A DNA stretch of 64,000 nt, taken from contig DAITAL010000005.1 of the NCBI GenBank assembly GCA_036824265.1, positions 1-64,000 on the forward strand, written 5' to 3'. Positions 32,514 through 40,568 of the stretch are shown here, piece after piece (within the stretch, counting starts at the first letter, position 1; each line of letters starts with the position of its first letter). Source of the DNA: JAAYZB01 sp937958685. Lineage in GTDB: Bacteria > Bacillota_I > Bacilli_A > Izemoplasmatales > Hujiaoplasmataceae. The notes beneath the pieces are model-generated. The model was not told where the DNA came from. It was given only the letters and a program-made list of their open reading frames with translations, and ran no database searches. The position numbers and the translations under genes are program-made.

Positions 32514-35366
32514 ATGAAAACGAAAGCATTACGTGTTTTATCTGTTTTTTTGGCGGCGATCATGTTTGTCTTCGTGAGTGCTTGTGTCGATGAAACAACG
32601 GTCCCAACGACCACGATAGCGCCGACAACGACCGCAATGCCAACAACGACGGTGGCACCAACCACAACGGCAGCGCCGACAACGACTGCGGCACCAACCA
32701 CCACAGCAGCATCAACAACAGCGGTACCCACGACATCCGGACCGATAGTGGGCCCCGTTGACAACTTGGTCGATGATTTGGACGCCACCATCGCCTTTTA
32801 CCGTTTCAATGAGGGCGAAGGTATCCTGATCAGTGACGAAAAGGGAAATCATGACGGCCTTTTCGTCAATGCCGGCGATAACATCTGGATTGAAGGAGCA
32901 CACGGTGCGGCTTTAAATTTCACCGGTCCGGAGAATCAATATGTTCAAATTGCGAACTCCCCGGATTTTGCACCGGTCAACCTGACGATCGAACTGATCT
33001 TCAAAATGCCTGCCTCAGCCAGATACCGCGCTGATCACCGGTTGATTTTCAAAGACGGACAGTTTGACATCCATCTGTGGAACCCCGCTGGCGGTGGTAC
33101 CGGAATCTACTTCATGCTGCGGACGGAAGGCGACCAACTTTGGACTGACAGAATCGTTCTTGATGGCAACATTTATGATAATGAGTTTCATCATCTTGCT
33201 ATGACCTATAACGGCTATACGGGGAAAATGGATGCTTACTTTGATTATGAACTGGAAAGCAGCACCAATATCGGCCCGGGACGCGTCCTTGACATGGATA
33301 ATGATCTCTACATCGGCGGCGCATATTGGGCTGGTCAACCACAGCAGTGCTCAACTTCCATAATTGATGCCGTAAGGATCACAGCTGATTATCTTGCTCC
33401 CGCGGAGTTCCTTGGAAGCTCATCATTGGTAGAGGAAGCAGATCCCGGCGTTGCGGGCGATCAAATGGTATTGGCATATGATTTTGACGCAAGAACAACG
33501 GCCGAAGTCACGGACAGATACCGCCGTTTCCCTGGAACATTGGTTAATATCACCGATTTCGAGCAGGCTTATCAGTCCGTAGACACCAATAATCTTGTTG
33601 CTTTTGACGGCATCAACCAGTATTTGACGACAAGCTATGCCGAATCTCTGTTCAATGGTGATATCAGCGTCGAGATGCGCCTCAAACTTGATCCCGAGGA
33701 CAAAGTTCCTGGCGACTATGCACTTGTATTCAAGGATTTGGCTTACCTGATCAATCTTTGGGTAAATGACAATGATTGCAATGTTGTCTTCAAGTTTGGA
33801 GTCAATGACAAATTCAACACTGAAAAGTTCGTCACATATGAGCTCTTTGATGGTGAGTTTCATCATCTCGCTTTCATCTATGACTCTGACACCGGAATCA
33901 TGACTGCCTATATCGATTATGCCGAGATGATGACCCTTGACTTCTCAGGTGAAGCAGACAAGAACGCCAATTTCGGGTTGGAAACGTTGTATCTGGGCGC
34001 AGCTTACTGGGGCGGTTCTCTACAGAGGCCTTCTCCGGTGATGTTTGATTATTACAAAGTGTACAACTATCCTGTCGCGGTGGAAGACTTGACAGGCTAT
34101 GTTCCTCCTTCTGGTTTGATTCTCGATCTCGACTTTTCAAACATAGAGGGTGGTTATGTTGTGGATCAGTCAGACAATGGTTTGCATGGTGAGTTAATCA
34201 ACTGCACGACAGACGGCGAAGCGGTGATTGTCAATAACGCCCGCTCCTTCACCGACCAAGGTGTCAAAGTACTTAACAGCGATTACTTCAAGACCCAGTC
34301 TTTGTCTGTGGAAATGATCCTTAAACTTGATCCGACGGCAATGTCGGGGGATCATAGACTGATTTTCAAGGATCTCGTCTTCGATATCCATATTTGGGTA
34401 GATGGTACAACCCCGAAAATCATCCCCATGTTGGTGACTGCCGAACATGGTTGGGGCGATATTGTTCTGATCGAATGCCCGGAATTATTCGATGGTGAGT
34501 ATCATCACATCGGTTTCATATATGACGGATCAACGGGTGATTTCACTTTTTATATCGATTATGTTGAGTCCGCAACAGCGACGCTTGGTGGCAGTGTGTC
34601 ATCCAATGCCAATGATTTGTATATCGGTGCTGCCTATTGGGCTGGCGCTCTTCAACAGGGATCTGATGCGACGATCAAAAACGTCAGACTTCACAATCAC
34701 TCGATTGAAGTCAGCGATTTTCTGGGTTATAACGAACGGGCGATGCTGATTCTCGACTATGACTTCAATTTTGTGGATGGGAACATGGTATTGGATCAAT
34801 CAGGGAACGAGATCAACGGCGAGATAATCAACTGCTCTGTCACCGATGGAGCCCTTGTCGTGAACAACGCCCGTTCAAGTTCTAATCAAGGGGTCAAGGT
34901 TCTTGATAACCCATTGTTTGAAACGTCCTCAATGACTGTGGAAATGATCGTTAAAATGGATCCCACAGCGATGTCGGGGGACCATCGGCTAATTTTCAAG
35001 GATTTGGTGTTCGATATGCACATCTGGGTCGATGGAGCCACACCGAAATTGATTCCAATGTTGGGAACCTCTTCTGCCAACTGGAGTGATTTGACACTCT
35101 ATGATTGCACATCGATTTTTGATGGCAATTTCCATCACTTGGCGTTTACTTATGACGGGGAGACGGGCATTTGGATTCTCTATGTGGATCATTCGCAAGT
35201 TGCCACTGGTGTTGTCGGCGGTGATGTGAAGGTCAACACCAATGACCTTTATATTGGCGCTGCCTATTGGGCTGGTGCTTTCCAACAAGGATCAGATGCC
35301 GAGTTTAAACGAGTCAGAATCGCTAATTATGTCATCGCATCTTCGAACTTCATTGAATTGCCATAA
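32514..35366 (+). CDS. lipoprotein with four LamG-like (concanavalin A fold) units
   Basis: This 950-residue protein has lipobox FVSAC (Cys near 23) and a TTTxAPTTT-repeat linker to about 80. Four LamG/laminin-G-like units follow: about 85-305, 310-545, 550-745 and 748-950. Each has the pattern (sugar-binding type) D-FNF.EG / GLFVN / VQIANS / EMIF / FKD.FD.HIW / FHHLAFTYDG / DLYIGAAYWAG. Units 3 and 4 are very alike (SGDHRLIFKDLVFD, NDLYIGAAYWAGA), showing a recent in-gene duplication. No catalytic residues are evident; it is a probable surface carbohydrate-binding protein capturing the substrate of the operon. AAGGGAG precedes the ATG at 32514. Confidence 0.85.
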   Translation: MKTKALRVLSVFLAAIMFVFVSACVDETTVPTTTIAPTTTAMPTTTVAPTTTAAPTTTAAPTTTAASTTAVPTTSGPIVGPVDNLVDDLDATIAFYRFNEGEGILISDEKGNHDGLFVNAGDNIWIEGAHGAALNFTGPENQYVQIANSPDFAPVNLTIELIFKMPASARYRADHRLIFKDGQFDIHLWNPAGGGTGIYFMLRTEGDQLWTDRIVLDGNIYDNEFHHLAMTYNGYTGKMDAYFDYELESSTNIGPGRVLDMDNDLYIGGAYWAGQPQQCSTSIIDAVRITADYLAPAEFLGSSSLVEEADPGVAGDQMVLAYDFDARTTAEVTDRYRRFPGTLVNITDFEQAYQSVDTNNLVAFDGINQYLTTSYAESLFNGDISVEMRLKLDPEDKVPGDYALVFKDLAYLINLWVNDNDCNVVFKFGVNDKFNTEKFVTYELFDGEFHHLAFIYDSDTGIMTAYIDYAEMMTLDFSGEADKNANFGLETLYLGAAYWGGSLQRPSPVMFDYYKVYNYPVAVEDLTGYVPPSGLILDLDFSNIEGGYVVDQSDNGLHGELINCTTDGEAVIVNNARSFTDQGVKVLNSDYFKTQSLSVEMILKLDPTAMSGDHRLIFKDLVFDIHIWVDGTTPKIIPMLVTAEHGWGDIVLIECPELFDGEYHHIGFIYDGSTGDFTFYIDYVESATATLGGSVSSNANDLYIGAAYWAGALQQGSDATIKNVRLHNHSIEVSDFLGYNERAMLILDYDFNFVDGNMVLDQSGNEINGEIINCSVTDGALVVNNARSSSNQGVKVLDNPLFETSSMTVEMIVKMDPTAMSGDHRLIFKDLVFDMHIWVDGATPKLIPMLGTSSANWSDLTLYDCTSIFDGNFHHLAFTYDGETGIWILYVDHSQVATGVVGGDVKVNTNDLYIGAAYWAGAFQQGSDAEFKRVRIANYVIASSNFIELP

Positions 35367-35402
35367 TCCATATGATAAAATAACTCTTATCTAGGAGACG
35401 CT

Positions 35403-35427
35403 GGGACATGCAGTTAAAGCATGTCCC
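35403..35427 (+). other. 9-bp perfect hairpin between LamG gene and lacI-type gene
   Basis: GGGACATGC (35403-35411) pairs exactly with GCATGTCCC (35419-35427) around a seven-base loop. No T-run follows, so it is not a normal terminator. It could protect or separate parts of the polycistronic message, or attenuate transcription. Confidence 0.55.
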
Positions 35428-35453
35428 ACCGTCAAATATATGGGGTGAAATGC

Positions 35454-36425
35454 GTGACTATAAAAGATGTCGCGAAGAAAACCGGTTATTCTTTATCAAC
35501 GATCTCGAAATACATCAATGGTGGCAAAGTGAAAAAGAGGTATGCTGAGAATATCCAACAGGCCATCGAAGAATTGAATTATAAACCGAATTACTTCGCA
35601 AAAGCCCTAAGAAGCAATCGAAGCTATACCATCGGTGTCTTGGTTCCCGCCTTGAACAATCTTTTTTCTATGCATATTGTCTCGTCTATGGAATGGGAAT
35701 TACAGAAATCGAATTACTGTACCATCGTCTGCGATTGTGCCAATGACGTTGTTTTTGAACGGGAGAAAATCCAGTTTTTGCTGGAAAAACAGGTGGATGG
35801 CCTTGTTATTCAACCATGCAGTTATGCGGGGGCTCATATTTTTGAGGTTGTTGGCCCGGATTTTCCCGTGATCCTCATTGACCGAATCTGCAATGATGTC
35901 GATTATGATGCGGTAATCGTCAACAATTTTGATGTCTCATTGCGGGCAACGGAGCATCTTCTCAAATCCACAACAAAGGTCGCAATCATCTGTTCCGAGA
36001 ATGTCTACACCGCCGATGAACGAAGGAAGGGCTATTTGCTGGCGCATGAGCACAAGAAACTCCTCGTAGACGAACGTTTTATCAAATTGGGTAACAACAC
36101 GATCAATGGCGGTTATCAGGCGATGAAGGACTTGTGGTCTGAAAGTAGCCGTCCGGAAGCGCTATTCATCACCAACTACGAAATGACCATCGGAGCGATG
36201 ATGGCGATTAACGAGTTGGGAATCAACATAACAACTGATATTGCTGTCATTGGTTTTGATAGTATCGATCTAGTTAAGATAGTCACACCTGCACTGACCG
36301 CAATCAGCCAACCGATGTCCTCTATCGGTATCGAAGCTGCGCGTCAGATATTAAAACGAATCAAATACAAACATACAGGTTCACCGCAAAAAATCGTCTT
36401 GGAAGCGACACTGGACATCAAATGA
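35454..36425 (+). CDS. LacI-family transcriptional repressor
   Basis: This 323-residue protein starts at a GTG (35454) after GGGGTG. The helix-turn-helix VTIKDVAKKTGYSLSTISKYINGG (1-24) and hinge (about 44-58, PNYFAKALRSNRSY) are standard for LacI/GalR. The ligand domain begins TIGVLVPALNNLFSM and has the periplasmic-binding fold typical of sugar effectors. It should bind the palindrome at 22985-23004 and release it on the sugar or its phosphate. It sits inside the operon, so it would be autoregulated. The missing ANVS loop (here GYSLSTI) is a normal variant. Confidence 0.9.
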   Translation: MTIKDVAKKTGYSLSTISKYINGGKVKKRYAENIQQAIEELNYKPNYFAKALRSNRSYTIGVLVPALNNLFSMHIVSSMEWELQKSNYCTIVCDCANDVVFEREKIQFLLEKQVDGLVIQPCSYAGAHIFEVVGPDFPVILIDRICNDVDYDAVIVNNFDVSLRATEHLLKSTTKVAIICSENVYTADERRKGYLLAHEHKKLLVDERFIKLGNNTINGGYQAMKDLWSESSRPEALFITNYEMTIGAMMAINELGINITTDIAVIGFDSIDLVKIVTPALTAISQPMSSIGIEAARQILKRIKYKHTGSPQKIVLEATLDIK

Positions 36426-36458
36426 ACAAGTATTGGGGATGATCAAGGTGATGTCATT

Positions 36459-37937
36459 TTGAAGGATTCATTGATATTAGGTATCGATATCGGTACATCC
36501 TCATGCAAGCTTTCATTATTCACTGCCGAGGGAAGTGTGGAAGCAGAGGCAAGCGGTTCTTACCTGACACAGTATCTGCCTGACGGACGAGTGCTGCAAA
36601 ACGCGAATGATTGGTATGCCGGAGTAATCGAAGCTTGTGCAAATCTGGCCAAAACCATGCCTGATTTTGCCAAGAGAATCATCGGAATCGGCGTTGCTGG
36701 CATCGGTTGGTCGGTCGTTCCTGTGGACGCGCATGGAGACCCTATCAGTCCTGTGTCGATTTGGCTTGACACCTCGGCGACTCAGGAAGTTGCACAAATC
36801 AGGCGGGTGATCGATGATGAGCAGGTGTTTCGCGTCGCCGGCAATCCCCTGATGGCCAATTACCTGACACCAAAACTGCTAAAATACAAAAACGAAATCA
36901 ATTCAACTTATGCCAAAACCTCGAAATTTCTTAACTCAAACAGTTATATTTCCTATCGTCTCACAGGTATTATGACGCAAGAATACAGCCAAAGTTATGG
37001 GTATCATTTCTTTGACATCCGCCGACGTGTCTTTGCTGCGGATCTTTGCGTCATCATGGGCCTTGATCCAAACAAGATGCCGGATCTGACGGAATCTCAC
37101 GCTGTCATCGGCACCGTTACCGATGGCGCAGCCAAGGAAACCGGATTGCTTGTCGGTACTCCTGTTGTTGCGGGTGGACTAGACGCCGCGTGTGCCGCTT
37201 TGGGTGTCGGAGCGATCAGTGAAGGCGACACCCAAGAACAGGGCGGCCAAGCAGGTGGGATGGGCATCTGCACTGACACTTGCATTCCTAATCGTCAACT
37301 GATTACCGGATGTCACGTGGTTCCTGGTAAATGGTTGCTTCAAGGTGGGACTGTTGGTGGCGGAAACGCGCTTCGATGGTTAAAAGATGGCGTTCTCTTT
37401 GATCAAAACCGGTCTTTCCTACTACTTGACAGCCTAGCCGAGTCAGTTCCGCAAGGTGCGGGAGGACTGACATTTCTTCCCTATCTTCAGGGGGAGCGCT
37501 CTCCGATTTGGGATACCGAAGCAAAAGGGATATTTCACGGAATCAGTTATCGAACCACAAAGGCTCATTTCGTGAGAGCCGTTATGGAAGGAGTAGCTTA
37601 TTCGTTGCGCCATAATCTGGAAACAGCTCAAGCCTCGGGCGTCGAGGTTCGCGAGTTGTTGTCCACTGGCGGGGCATCGCAAAGTCCGTTATGGATGCAG
37701 ATCAAGTCCAATGTTTGTGGATTGCCATTGAAGTCCACCAAACGGGACATCGCTACCCCGCTGGGAGCGGCTTTGCTGGCAGGTGTTGGCATCGGTCTAT
37801 ATCCTGACTTTTCTAATGCCGTCAAAAGAACTGTGCAATATGCCAAAACATATTTTCCTGACAGGGAATCCCATGAATTCTATTCTGATGGTTATCAAAA
37901 ATATCTGGCAATATATCAACGTCTAAAGGGATTGTGA
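36459..37937 (+). CDS. FGGY carbohydrate kinase (xylulokinase-like)
   Basis: This 492-residue protein has the two-domain FGGY layout: ILGIDIGTSSCKLSLF (6-21) phosphate loop, SIWLDTSA (about 105-112), and GGASQSPLWMQI (about 405-416) adenosine motif. LETAQASGVEVRELLSTGG and PLGAALLAG are also typical. Xylulokinase, fuculokinase or polyol kinase activity cannot be told apart. It starts at TTG (36459) after AAGGTG. Its place directly before the GatD-like gene (four bases) suggests it makes the phosphorylated polyol that GatD oxidises, instead of the PTS used in enterics. Confidence 0.85.
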   Translation: MKDSLILGIDIGTSSCKLSLFTAEGSVEAEASGSYLTQYLPDGRVLQNANDWYAGVIEACANLAKTMPDFAKRIIGIGVAGIGWSVVPVDAHGDPISPVSIWLDTSATQEVAQIRRVIDDEQVFRVAGNPLMANYLTPKLLKYKNEINSTYAKTSKFLNSNSYISYRLTGIMTQEYSQSYGYHFFDIRRRVFAADLCVIMGLDPNKMPDLTESHAVIGTVTDGAAKETGLLVGTPVVAGGLDAACAALGVGAISEGDTQEQGGQAGGMGICTDTCIPNRQLITGCHVVPGKWLLQGGTVGGGNALRWLKDGVLFDQNRSFLLLDSLAESVPQGAGGLTFLPYLQGERSPIWDTEAKGIFHGISYRTTKAHFVRAVMEGVAYSLRHNLETAQASGVEVRELLSTGGASQSPLWMQIKSNVCGLPLKSTKRDIATPLGAALLAGVGIGLYPDFSNAVKRTVQYAKTYFPDRESHEFYSDGYQKYLAIYQRLKGL

Positions 37938-37941
37938 TGAG

Positions 37942-38991
37942 ATGAAAGCGGGCGTTTTGGTCCAAAATGGAGTTATTGTCTATCAAGATGTCGTAAATCC
38001 AGACATCGGTTCTGACATGGTTTTGGTAAAAGTCAAGGCTTCTGGGATATGCGGTTCCGACATTCCCAGAGTTTTCGCCGGCAAAGCTTCTAAGTATCCA
38101 TTGATCCTTGGTCATGAATTTTCCGGCGAAGTGTCCGCGATTGGGAGCCATGTCAAAAATGTCAGAATGAATGATAAGGTCGTCGCTGCCCCGTTGCTTC
38201 CCTGCATGCAATGCGAGGCTTGTTTGAAAGGCGACTATGCCTTATGTAGCAACTACTCATTCATTGGCTCACGCATCGACGGAGCTTTTGCGGAATATAT
38301 CGCTGTGCCTGAGAGGAACATTGTTCGTCTGGCAGATAATGCGGATTTCGTCCATTCGGTTTTTTTTGAGCCTTCAACAGTAGCGTTGCACGCTTTACTC
38401 CATACGCATTTTGGCAAAGGTGCTTCACTTGCCGTGCTTGGATGCGGCACCATCGGCATCTTTGTGATTCAATGGGCGAAAATCCTAGGTGCGGGGATGA
38501 TTGCCGCATTTGACATTAGTTCTGACAAGTTGCGCTTGGCATCCGCTTTTGGTGCTGATTACACGATTAATCCAATCTCCGAAGATCCAGCAGCGATTTC
38601 CGGAAAATTGACAGATAAACGTGGTTTCGATTTTGTGATTGAAGCTGCAGGGAGTACGCAGACAATGCGATTGAGTTTTCTTCTTGCCGGCAACAAGGCG
38701 ACGATATGCTATATCGGGACTCCAAAGACGGAATTAACCTTTTCTCCGGAACTATTTGAGAATATGAATCGCAAGGAGTTCACTCTGACAGGCTCTTGGA
38801 TGTCATATTCAAAACCATTTCCGGGTCAAGAATGGGAAATGACAAGGGATCATTTGGGAAAGGGCGACCTAAAAATTAGTGAGGCATTCATCCACAAGCG
38901 TTACCCTTTAAGCAGAATATCTGAGGCGTTTTCAGAGTTTCTCGAACCAAACAAAGTGCAAGGCAAAATCATCTTGATCAATGACCGATAA
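37942..38991 (+). CDS. gatD: GatD-like zinc-dependent polyol-phosphate dehydrogenase (galactitol-1-P or arabitol-P type)
   Basis: This 349-residue medium-chain dehydrogenase has catalytic zinc ligands C37 and H58-E59, and structural zinc cysteines C88, C91, C94 and C102. The Rossmann motif is AVLGCGTIGIF (about 164-174). SGICGSDIPRVF (34-45), CLKGDYALCSNYSFIGSR and especially GSWMSYSKPFPGQEWEM (about 284-300) are distinctive of galactitol-1-phosphate 5-dehydrogenase (GatD). Close relatives also oxidise D-arabitol-1-phosphate to xylulose-5-phosphate in Gram-positives. It ends the operon before the terminator at 39007 and follows the FGGY kinase by four bases. Confidence 0.88.
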   Translation: MKAGVLVQNGVIVYQDVVNPDIGSDMVLVKVKASGICGSDIPRVFAGKASKYPLILGHEFSGEVSAIGSHVKNVRMNDKVVAAPLLPCMQCEACLKGDYALCSNYSFIGSRIDGAFAEYIAVPERNIVRLADNADFVHSVFFEPSTVALHALLHTHFGKGASLAVLGCGTIGIFVIQWAKILGAGMIAAFDISSDKLRLASAFGADYTINPISEDPAAISGKLTDKRGFDFVIEAAGSTQTMRLSFLLAGNKATICYIGTPKTELTFSPELFENMNRKEFTLTGSWMSYSKPFPGQEWEMTRDHLGKGDLKISEAFIHKRYPLSRISEAFSEFLEPNKVQGKIILINDR

Positions 38992-39006
38992 GCATGACAA
39001 AAACAT

Positions 39007-39040
39007 AAAAAAGGAGGATGGTGCAATCCTCCATTTTAAT
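39007..39040 (+). terminator. intrinsic terminator of the glycan-use operon
   Basis: GGAGGAT (39013-39019) pairs with ATCCTCC (39026-39032), loop of six, then ATTTTAAT. It lies 15 bases past gatD. Confidence 0.75.
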
Positions 39041-39168
39041 GAACCTCTAGGTTCGCTATTTCAATGATTTTCCGGACTAACAGCAAAAAGGTGCCGCCTA
39101 ACTCCCCGAACCCTTGTCGTATCAATTTGTGCGTACGGTTTGTAGGGAAATTGCCTAACAGTTCGGCT

Positions 39169-40311
39169 TTACTGTTTGGGGTTGAAGAATGCGGCAACTT
39201 CAGTGAGTTGTTTGATGATGCTTATATGCTGCGGACATAGCGGTTCGCAGTGCCCGCAAGCTTGACACATCCCGGCGCGCTCCTCGGCATCCACGAACCG
39301 CTGGTAGGCGGAAATGCTGCCGGGAAAGTCGCCAAAAATATGCGCGTCGTTGTAAAAGGCGAAATTTCTGGGGATGTTCACCCCATGCGGACAGGGCATG
39401 CAGTATTTGCAGTTGGTGCAATCGACCTTGATCCGTGATTTGTATTCCTGTTTGACCTTGGTAATCAATTCGCGTTCTTGGTTGCTGAGCATTCCCGCCT
39501 CGGCTGCGGACGCCTCCGCGATGTTGTCCTTGATGTGGTCGAGGTCGTTCATCCCGCTCAGGACCACCTTGACTTCCGGTTTGTCCCATAGATATCTGAG
39601 GGCCCATCCGGCGGGGGTGTGTTTCTTTGGATAGGCGTTCCAAAGATCGCGGACGGCTTCCGGGGGATTCAAGGCCAGACTGCCGCCGCGCAAGGGCTCC
39701 ATCACGATGACGTCGATGCCGCGGTCGGCAGCGAGCCTCATGCCTTTCAGTCCCGCCTGGTATTCCTCATCGTAATAGTTGAGCTGGATCTGGCAGAAGT
39801 CCCACTGATAGGCGTTGATGATCTGGGCGAAGACCTGATGGTCATCGTGGAAGGAAAAGCCGATGTTGCGGATCTTGCCCGCTTGGCGGGCGGTTTCCAG
39901 GAAGGCGAAGACATCCAGCCGGACATAGTTGTCGAAATAGCCCTTGTTCAGAGCGTGAAGCAGATAAAAGTCGATATGGTCGGTGTTCAGCTTGGCGAGC
40001 TGCTCAGCGAGGATCCGTTCCAGATCGGCCTTTTCCTTGATGAGCCAGGACGGCATCTTGGTGGCGAGCAACACTTTTTCGCGGTAACCGTCCCCGAGCG
40101 CTTTCGCCAGGAAAGTCTCGCTGTTGCCGCCGTGGTAGCCGTAGGCGGTGTCGACATAGTTGATGCCGTGATCGATGGCATAACGGAGTTGCATTTCGGC
40201 TTTTTCATCGTCGATGCGGGAGTAATCGTTGTCGATGAGGGGAAGACGCATGCACCCGTATCCCAAAACTGAAACGGGCACGTTGTCTCTGCCAAGCGGA
40301 CGATATTTCAT
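39169..40311 (-). CDS. aldo/keto reductase with C-terminal 4Fe-4S clusters
   Basis: This 380-residue protein starts MKYRPLGRDNVPVSVLGYGCMRLP, typical of the Fe-S AKR (YjhT/YdbC-type predicted oxidoreductase) group. Catalytic Asp and Tyr are in VDTAYGYHGGNSE (about 56-68), Lys in LATKMPSW, His in FYLLHALN. The last 100 residues carry DCTNCKYCMPCPHGV and CQACGHCEPLCPQHI, two ferredoxin-like motifs. Such proteins are widespread in clostridia; substrates are unknown. GAGGAGGTCAC precedes the ATG at 40311; the longer frame to 40359 has no ribosome site. It converges on the glycan operon but is not part of it. Confidence 0.9.
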   Translation of the reverse strand: MKYRPLGRDNVPVSVLGYGCMRLPLIDNDYSRIDDEKAEMQLRYAIDHGINYVDTAYGYHGGNSETFLAKALGDGYREKVLLATKMPSWLIKEKADLERILAEQLAKLNTDHIDFYLLHALNKGYFDNYVRLDVFAFLETARQAGKIRNIGFSFHDDHQVFAQIINAYQWDFCQIQLNYYDEEYQAGLKGMRLAADRGIDVIVMEPLRGGSLALNPPEAVRDLWNAYPKKHTPAGWALRYLWDKPEVKVVLSGMNDLDHIKDNIAEASAAEAGMLSNQERELITKVKQEYKSRIKVDCTNCKYCMPCPHGVNIPRNFAFYNDAHIFGDFPGSISAYQRFVDAEERAGMCQACGHCEPLCPQHISIIKQLTEVAAFFNPKQ

Positions 40312-40450
40312 GTGACCTCCTCGGATGGTGAAGAATCGTCGATCGTGAAGCGACATCAATATTATAGCCGCATGGAGTCCAAAATGAAAGCCGATGCCCG
40401 AATTACGGCAAAAAAAGACCGCCAGCCCCCTATAATCCAGGTCCTCTGAG

Positions 40451-40473
40451 ACGCCGGTTTTGTCGGCGTTTTT
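40451..40473 (+). terminator. intrinsic terminator-like hairpin upstream of nhaC
   Basis: ACGCCG pairs with CGGCGT over a seven-base loop, followed by TTTTT. It points towards nhaC but has no gene before it on this strand except far away, so it may insulate the antiporter or end a short leader transcript. Confidence 0.55.
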
Positions 40474-40521
40474 CCCAGTGAATCAATGTTTGAAAAAAAC
40501 ACTTTTCTTTTTGAAAAAAGA

Positions 40522-40530
40522 TGTTATAAT
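40522..40530 (+). promoter_or_regulatory. extended -10 promoter of nhaC
   Basis: TGTTATAAT (TGn plus perfect TATAAT at 40525-40530) without a clear -35. It lies 38 bases before the ATG at 40569; the leader is short. Confidence 0.5.
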
Positions 40531-40568
40531 CTGCTTAAAAAATATATATGATAATGTGAGGAAAAACC

